From Coptis chinensis (lineage: Eukaryota; Streptophyta; Magnoliopsida; Ranunculales; Ranunculaceae), in the NCBI GenBank assembly GCA_015680905.1, contig CM027380.1, positions 54,205,001-54,269,000 of the forward strand: a DNA stretch of 64,000 bases, in the 5' to 3' direction. The notes under the pieces are model-generated. The model was not told where the DNA came from. It was given only the letters and a program-made list of their open reading frames with translations, and did not search any database. Both the position numbers and the translations under genes were made by a program. Below, piece after piece: positions 59,547 through 64,000 of this stretch (within the stretch, counting starts at the first letter, position 1; each line of letters starts with the position of its first letter).

Positions 59547-61090
59547 AAAAAAAACAAAATAAAAAGAAAAACAACTTAGTTTATTATCATTATTAAATAA
59601 ATGTTAGTTTTTTTTTATATATAATATCATATTTTGCTTTTATCATTATTAATTATGGTTAATTCGAAAAGTTAGGATAATAGGCCAACTTGCTTAAAGA
59701 TAAGGTTTAGGATAATATCAAGCTTATGCTTAAAATATGAAACAATTGTCTTTTGGTTAAAGTTTGACAAACTTACCAAGTGTTGCATATTTGATCACCT
59801 TGGGACATTTGAATGCGCGAGGTGAGTAGTATAACAAAATGCTCGCGCATTACAAATCAACTTGAGGATTAAAGATTCAATCTTTGACAATTCTTGTTAT
59901 CCTTTCATAATCACATAGTTAATAGTTTCATCATCATTAGTTAAGAAGTTTAACTTAGTTACTTTTTACTTTACATTTTTGTTAATTGAGCTCTCGAAGA
60001 CAAATTTATAAACCTATTGGTTTTGCCACCATTCCAACCCAAAATGTGGGTTTAGTTTAGAAATTTTGTAACCGAAAAAACGTAAAACTCGAATGGTGGG
60101 TTTGATGTATGAAGACACCAATAAACACTTGGTCAAACCCCACCACGCCATCTCCATCCCCATGTACGCACACTTGGGAGGTAAGCTTTTAACCTCCTCG
60201 CAATTCCCATTCAGAGGATACTTGGTTGTTTACAAACGCATGCTTGCGTGACTCCGTGTTAAACTTTCATATTATATTTACTTTATGCGCTTATAAGGCT
60301 AAACCCGAGCCATAACAAAACAACAAGTGGGATTAAACCCCACTTTAGTTAACGGACGTTGCGTGATTCAAATGCTATATTGACTAAACAAAAAACTATA
60401 AATCAACTAAGCAGAGCTAATCTAGTCACGTCCACATGACAAACACTTAGCACGAAGATTGAGAGTGGAAAACTACCAAATTCCAGTGGACCAACTACCT
60501 TCCTTACTCTCCTTCCTCATTTTATTGCAAGTGAGATTCTTGGTAGCACCCCACGCGGTGAAGTAGTGATCTTCCCTTTTGAAGCGTGTAGAGCCCCAAA
60601 ACCTAGTTTTCCAAAATTCCAAAGCGCACGAACGTATTTTGATTGATTGAATATCCAACTCATTGATTGCGCATATAGTTAGATTTTACTAGTCTTGCAA
60701 ACGTGCATGAGACTACGCTTAGGCAATCAAAAACTTAGCGCAACTAAAACAAATTCACGTAGGAGAGCACGTCGGTCTCGACAAACTCCTATCTCTCGTC
60801 CCCCACTTTCTAAGATGGCGAACGAAGTTGAAGAGCCTCTCTCTAACTTCTACACACTGTTACAAGATGGTCCTCCATCTTGTATATGACTCACACTGCT
60901 CACAAGCGATTTCCGTATCCCACCAAACGTGTTCAATCTCTTACCCGTCTTCCACAGTTTTGAACACGAGTTACCATACGAACACCTACGTCAGATATAT
61001 GAGGTATGCAATACTTTCAATCATCCGGGCGTTTCTAATGATCAAGTTAAACTATGAGTGTTTCCTTTCACTCTAGCTGGCAAGAGCCAC
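59547..61090. other. Stretch without recognisable genes
   Basis: Only short open frames without family features were seen on either strand. It may be decayed retrotransposon sequence, since fossil gag follows. Confidence 0.4.
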
Positions 61091-61960
61091 GCATGACTTC
61101 TGACTCAGAAGCCCGATTCTTTCGATATACATGGGAAAATGTAGTGTTTTCCTTCATGGTGAAGAAGTACTTTCCACTAAAGAAAACATAAGAGATAGTA
61201 AGCAAGATACAATTCTTCAGATATAGTCCGAGTGAGACATTCCACGAAGCATGGGATAGATTCTCTGACCTGCTCCATTCATGTCCTCAGCATAAACTAT
61301 AAAAATCCACTATCGTCCAATGTTTTTTCAAAGGTCTTATCCAAGAACATAAGATAACACTCAATATTATGAGTAATGACAATTTTTTGGATAGAGGTGC
61401 AACTGAAGCTTTAACATTTCTTGAAAACCAAGCATAAAAGAGTACTCATTGGGTGACAATAACAACTCTAGAACATCCTAGCCCAGTACATCTAAAGTCA
61501 ATAGTATTTTTGAAGTAAAATCCAATTCGGAGATCAAGACATTAATTGAATCCCTCACAAGAAAGAAAGATGTCCTCAAAACCAAACATAATAACAATTC
61601 TCCTAATCCGATCATGAACGTAAATACCTCACCATGCAATTTTTGTCTCAACTTAAATCTACATAGATACCAATTGTCCCTTGCTCAACAACATCTCATC
61701 ACTTCAACCAGAAGAAGTCTGTGCTTTCAATGTACCAAATGCACCATGGAGGCAACACCCAAATTATACATGGAGTACTAATCCACAAACCCAACCACCT
61801 CCAGGGTTCACTGATCATGTCAAACCACCAAATACATTCAATCAGTTCAGACAAGGATAAGGTACCTACAACAATCAGAACAGAGCAATGGTTCCATCCC
61901 ATTTTAATCAGAACTACCAAAATCTACCAATCAACAACCAAATAGACCTAGTTCCAGTTA
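61091..61960 (+). mobile_element. LTR-retrotransposon fossil: gag fragment, gypsy (Athila/Tat-like)
   Basis: Segments such as SETFHEAWDRFSDLLHSCPQ and TEALTFLEN match the gag capsid region of plant gypsy elements. It is heavily broken (several breaks) and old. It may belong to the same insertion as the LTR end at 53.6 kb, now separated by the MULE. Confidence 0.55.
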
Positions 61961-62029
61961 CACTACTTACTAGTCACCTAAAGGAATAGGGAAAATCTAT
62001 AAATGTAAAAGTAGGGGTATATAAACAAA

Positions 62030-62560
62030 AAATGTAGAGAGAAATCATTATACAGTGCTTGGCTTGACAAACTAAGGATTGAGATCATTTACTCATGCTT
62101 TTTTAGATAGATTTATTTTATTTCAAGTATTTTTATTTCTTGTTTTGTTATTTTTCATTGTTCAAACTCATTGATTTCTTTACTTTAAAGTCTTTCCTTG
62201 CATTTAAATACTTGTCTTTCAATTTTGTTATCAATCAACTTGTTTTCTACATTTTCATCTTGTCATTTCAATCAATAGAAGCAAGTTACACACATTTGAA
62301 TCAATCAAATGTGTGTGGCTTGTTAACCAATTTTCTTCTATTTTCATTTCAAGTTTTTTAATCCAAAACAACAAACTTTCAATGTTTTCATCTACCTAGC
62401 ATTTTAGACAACTTGTTTTCAACCATTTTAGAATAATAAACATGAATAGGAAAAGTTAGAGAAGTTCTTGTTTGTAGCCATCAAACCATCCATTCCAACA
62501 TAAGATTTAGAACGAACTTCAACCCACTATTTATTCAAACCACAAACTATCAAACTTCAG
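62030..62560 (+). mobile_element. LTR-like A+T-rich fossil segment
   Basis: Runs such as TTTTTCATTGTT...AAAGTCTTTCCTTGC and TTCAATTTTGTTATCAATC resemble the U5-like stretch at 53110-53340. No ends are identified. Confidence 0.25.
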
Positions 62561-62575
62561 CCATTAATTGACTTT

Positions 62576-62703
62576 GACAAACCAAAAACACCACCAAGTT
62601 TGAGTCACACATTTGGACCTGAGGCACATGAGTACATGGTCAACTTGCGTGACCAAATTGCAAAACAATTGTGTGGAGTGGAAACATTTGATCAGGTTTA
62701 AAA
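62576..62703 (+). other. Short coding-like patch, unknown
   Basis: A frame reading DKPKTPPSLSHTFGPEA and EYMVNLRDQIAKQLCG, then a stop, looks protein-like. It is too short to place. Confidence 0.25.
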
Positions 62704-62797
62704 TAATTGCATTTTGAAGTTATTTGTAATGTAATTTAAATTGGAATTGAAATGGGATATGGATATGATGAACTTTTGGTTGTAAAACTATTTATGT

Positions 62798-63200
62798 TTG
62801 TCAGTACCCTCCACTCTCAACCACTCGTGGCAGACCACGTGTCCAGACTACGAATAAGTCGTGCATACGACCTAAGGTCAAGTCGTCCAAATGACCTAGG
62901 AAACGTAACCACTGCAAGTTGGTTAACAACATTATTAATGACAGATCATTACTTCGTAACGGAAGGAGTAAAACCAATCATCAAGACAGCACAAAAGGGG
63001 GATATACGCCTATAAAAGGAAGCGTCTTCTCCATTCTCAGAGGGAGGCTGACATTGTCTCCATCTCCCACTCAATTACTCAACATGAACTACGTCTGACT
63101 TGATTCCAGTTCATCAAAGAACTGGATACGTAGGCAACTCAGAGCACCGACCTGAGTTCAGTCAAACATCTTATACAAACCCTATTCTCCGAGATTGTAA
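62798..63200 (+). mobile_element. LTR-like fossil with promoter (Tat/Ogre-type landmark)
   Basis: It starts TGTCAGTACCC. A TATA box (CTATAAAAGG, about 63010) and the landmark GAACTACGTCTGACTTGATT...GGATACGTAGGCAAC (about 63084-63140) follow in the order expected for U3-R-U5. No paired LTR or coding region adjoins. Broken or solo. Confidence 0.45.
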
Positions 63201-63402
63201 GGTCATGCCTAAACTGTACCTCCACAATGTTTGTCATTTTAGTCATCTTTTTATCCTATATTATTATATGCAATGTTTGAGGTGTCATACAAATGCCTCA
63301 AAATGTTGATCAATAAACAAATGAAATATGTCAAAATTTTCAAGAGATCCTTCGTTTTAATAAACAATCAACTACTATTTATATATTTTTTATTGAGTAA
63401 AG

Positions 63403-63537
63403 CTAGTGTGCGTAGGAGAGAGAGTGATGTATTGAATCTAAGCCACTCATCAGGCAGGAGTGAGGGTGTATTGCACCAACAAGTATTGTAATCCATGTCT
63501 CTCATGCCTGCGTACAAGTGCACCCTGCGCATACTAG
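63403..63537. mobile_element. Possible 135-bp MITE
   Basis: CTAGTGTGCGTAGG at the left and its near inverse CTAGTATGCGCAGG at the right bound a short non-coding segment. No target duplication is evident. Confidence 0.4.
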
Positions 63538-63633
63538 ACGTCTGCTTTTTTATTATGTTGTAATGTGATATTGAATTAGTTTATGCAATGCATTATGAAA
63601 TGTATGCAATGATTATGAATGTTTTTGTTATAT

Positions 63634-64000
63634 CACTACAAGAAAATGGACTTTTTCCCACAGTTACCCGGTATTTTTTCCCACGGCCATAAACCTTTGC
63701 ATATTCTCCCACAAATTTTGACCATAGCATACTTTTACCCACGGTTTAAATGTTTACTAGGACCGTGGTGCAGCCACGAAGAGAAACCGTTGGTACCCTT
63801 TTTAAGATCATGGATGGACGTTCGATGCATTTTGACCGTAGGGATAGGGGCTACAAAATAATTCCAGTAGTACACAGAAATTAAGTTCCCCCACTTAGCT
63901 TCTCCCCACCACCACTTACCTTTTCGCCTTACTTTGATGGCTTTCTTTTCTTCTTTGTTCTTTTTCTCTAATTGTGTTGTTGACGTGCAGATTTGAAAAG
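63634..64000. mobile_element. CACTA (En/Spm) transposon terminus, continuing past the window
   Basis: CACTACAAGAAAA is the canonical terminal sequence of plant CACTA elements. Subterminal repeats of the CCCAC(G/A)G type (at about 63659, 63681, 63709 and 63739) with an inverse copy (ACCGTGG near 63752) follow, as expected for transposase-binding sites. The flanking triplet is TAT. The rest of the element lies beyond the window. Confidence 0.8.

Noticed and set aside
1-64000. tRNA, rRNA or other structural RNA genes
   Set aside because: None was recognised on reading both strands. Only a dedicated covariance-model scan could exclude divergent ones.

Overview
The window is nuclear DNA from a flowering plant, most likely a eudicot. 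It is A+T-rich and crowded with transposable elements. It holds two host genes with ordinary GT-AG introns, both on the minus strand. One is an N6-methyl-AMP deaminase (11 exons, 26381-29509, 364 codons). The other is the nuclear gene for chloroplast ribosomal protein L6 (3 exons, 37493-51508, 223 codons). Exon phases close across every junction I assigned in both, so both look intact. The species cannot be named from the sequence alone.

Layout. 1-4.4 kb: possible gene remnant at the edge, then an LTR-like triplicated repeat. 4.47-7.57 kb: a 3.1-kb solo-LTR-like unit with a dense W-box cluster. 8.76-15.47 kb: the 3' part of a Ty3/gypsy chromovirus fossil with a 3.1-kb LTR. 16.76-23.57 kb: a candidate Helitron in minus orientation carrying a MITE and several exon-like patches. 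25.07-25.91 kb: a TIR element filled with tandem palindromes. 26.4-29.5 kb: the deaminase gene. 30.90-31.36 kb: a short Helitron. 31.5-35.6 kb: a decayed L1-type LINE on the minus strand. 37.5-51.5 kb: the L6 gene, whose second intron (about 12.6 kb) contains two LINE insertions and several inverted-repeat elements. 52.6-63.2 kb: LTR-retrotransposon fossils interrupted by a near full-length Mutator-like element (54.61-59.55 kb). 63.63 kb to the end: the terminus of a CACTA transposon.

The most unusual unit is the Mutator-like element. Between terminal inverted repeats of about 305 bp it carries a decayed MURA-type transposase on the plus strand, a separate 75-codon ORF with its own TATA box on the plus strand, and a convergent minus-strand gene for a GRF-type zinc finger, coiled coil and C-terminal membrane segment. 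This gene order recalls the convergent mudrA/mudrB pair of maize MuDR, but with a different second protein. Second in interest is a LINE in the L6 intron that kept both ends and perfect 12-bp target-site duplications while losing its reverse transcriptase, leaving an in-frame endonuclease/zinc-domain fusion.

All calls come from reading the sequence and from memory of protein families. No database search was run.
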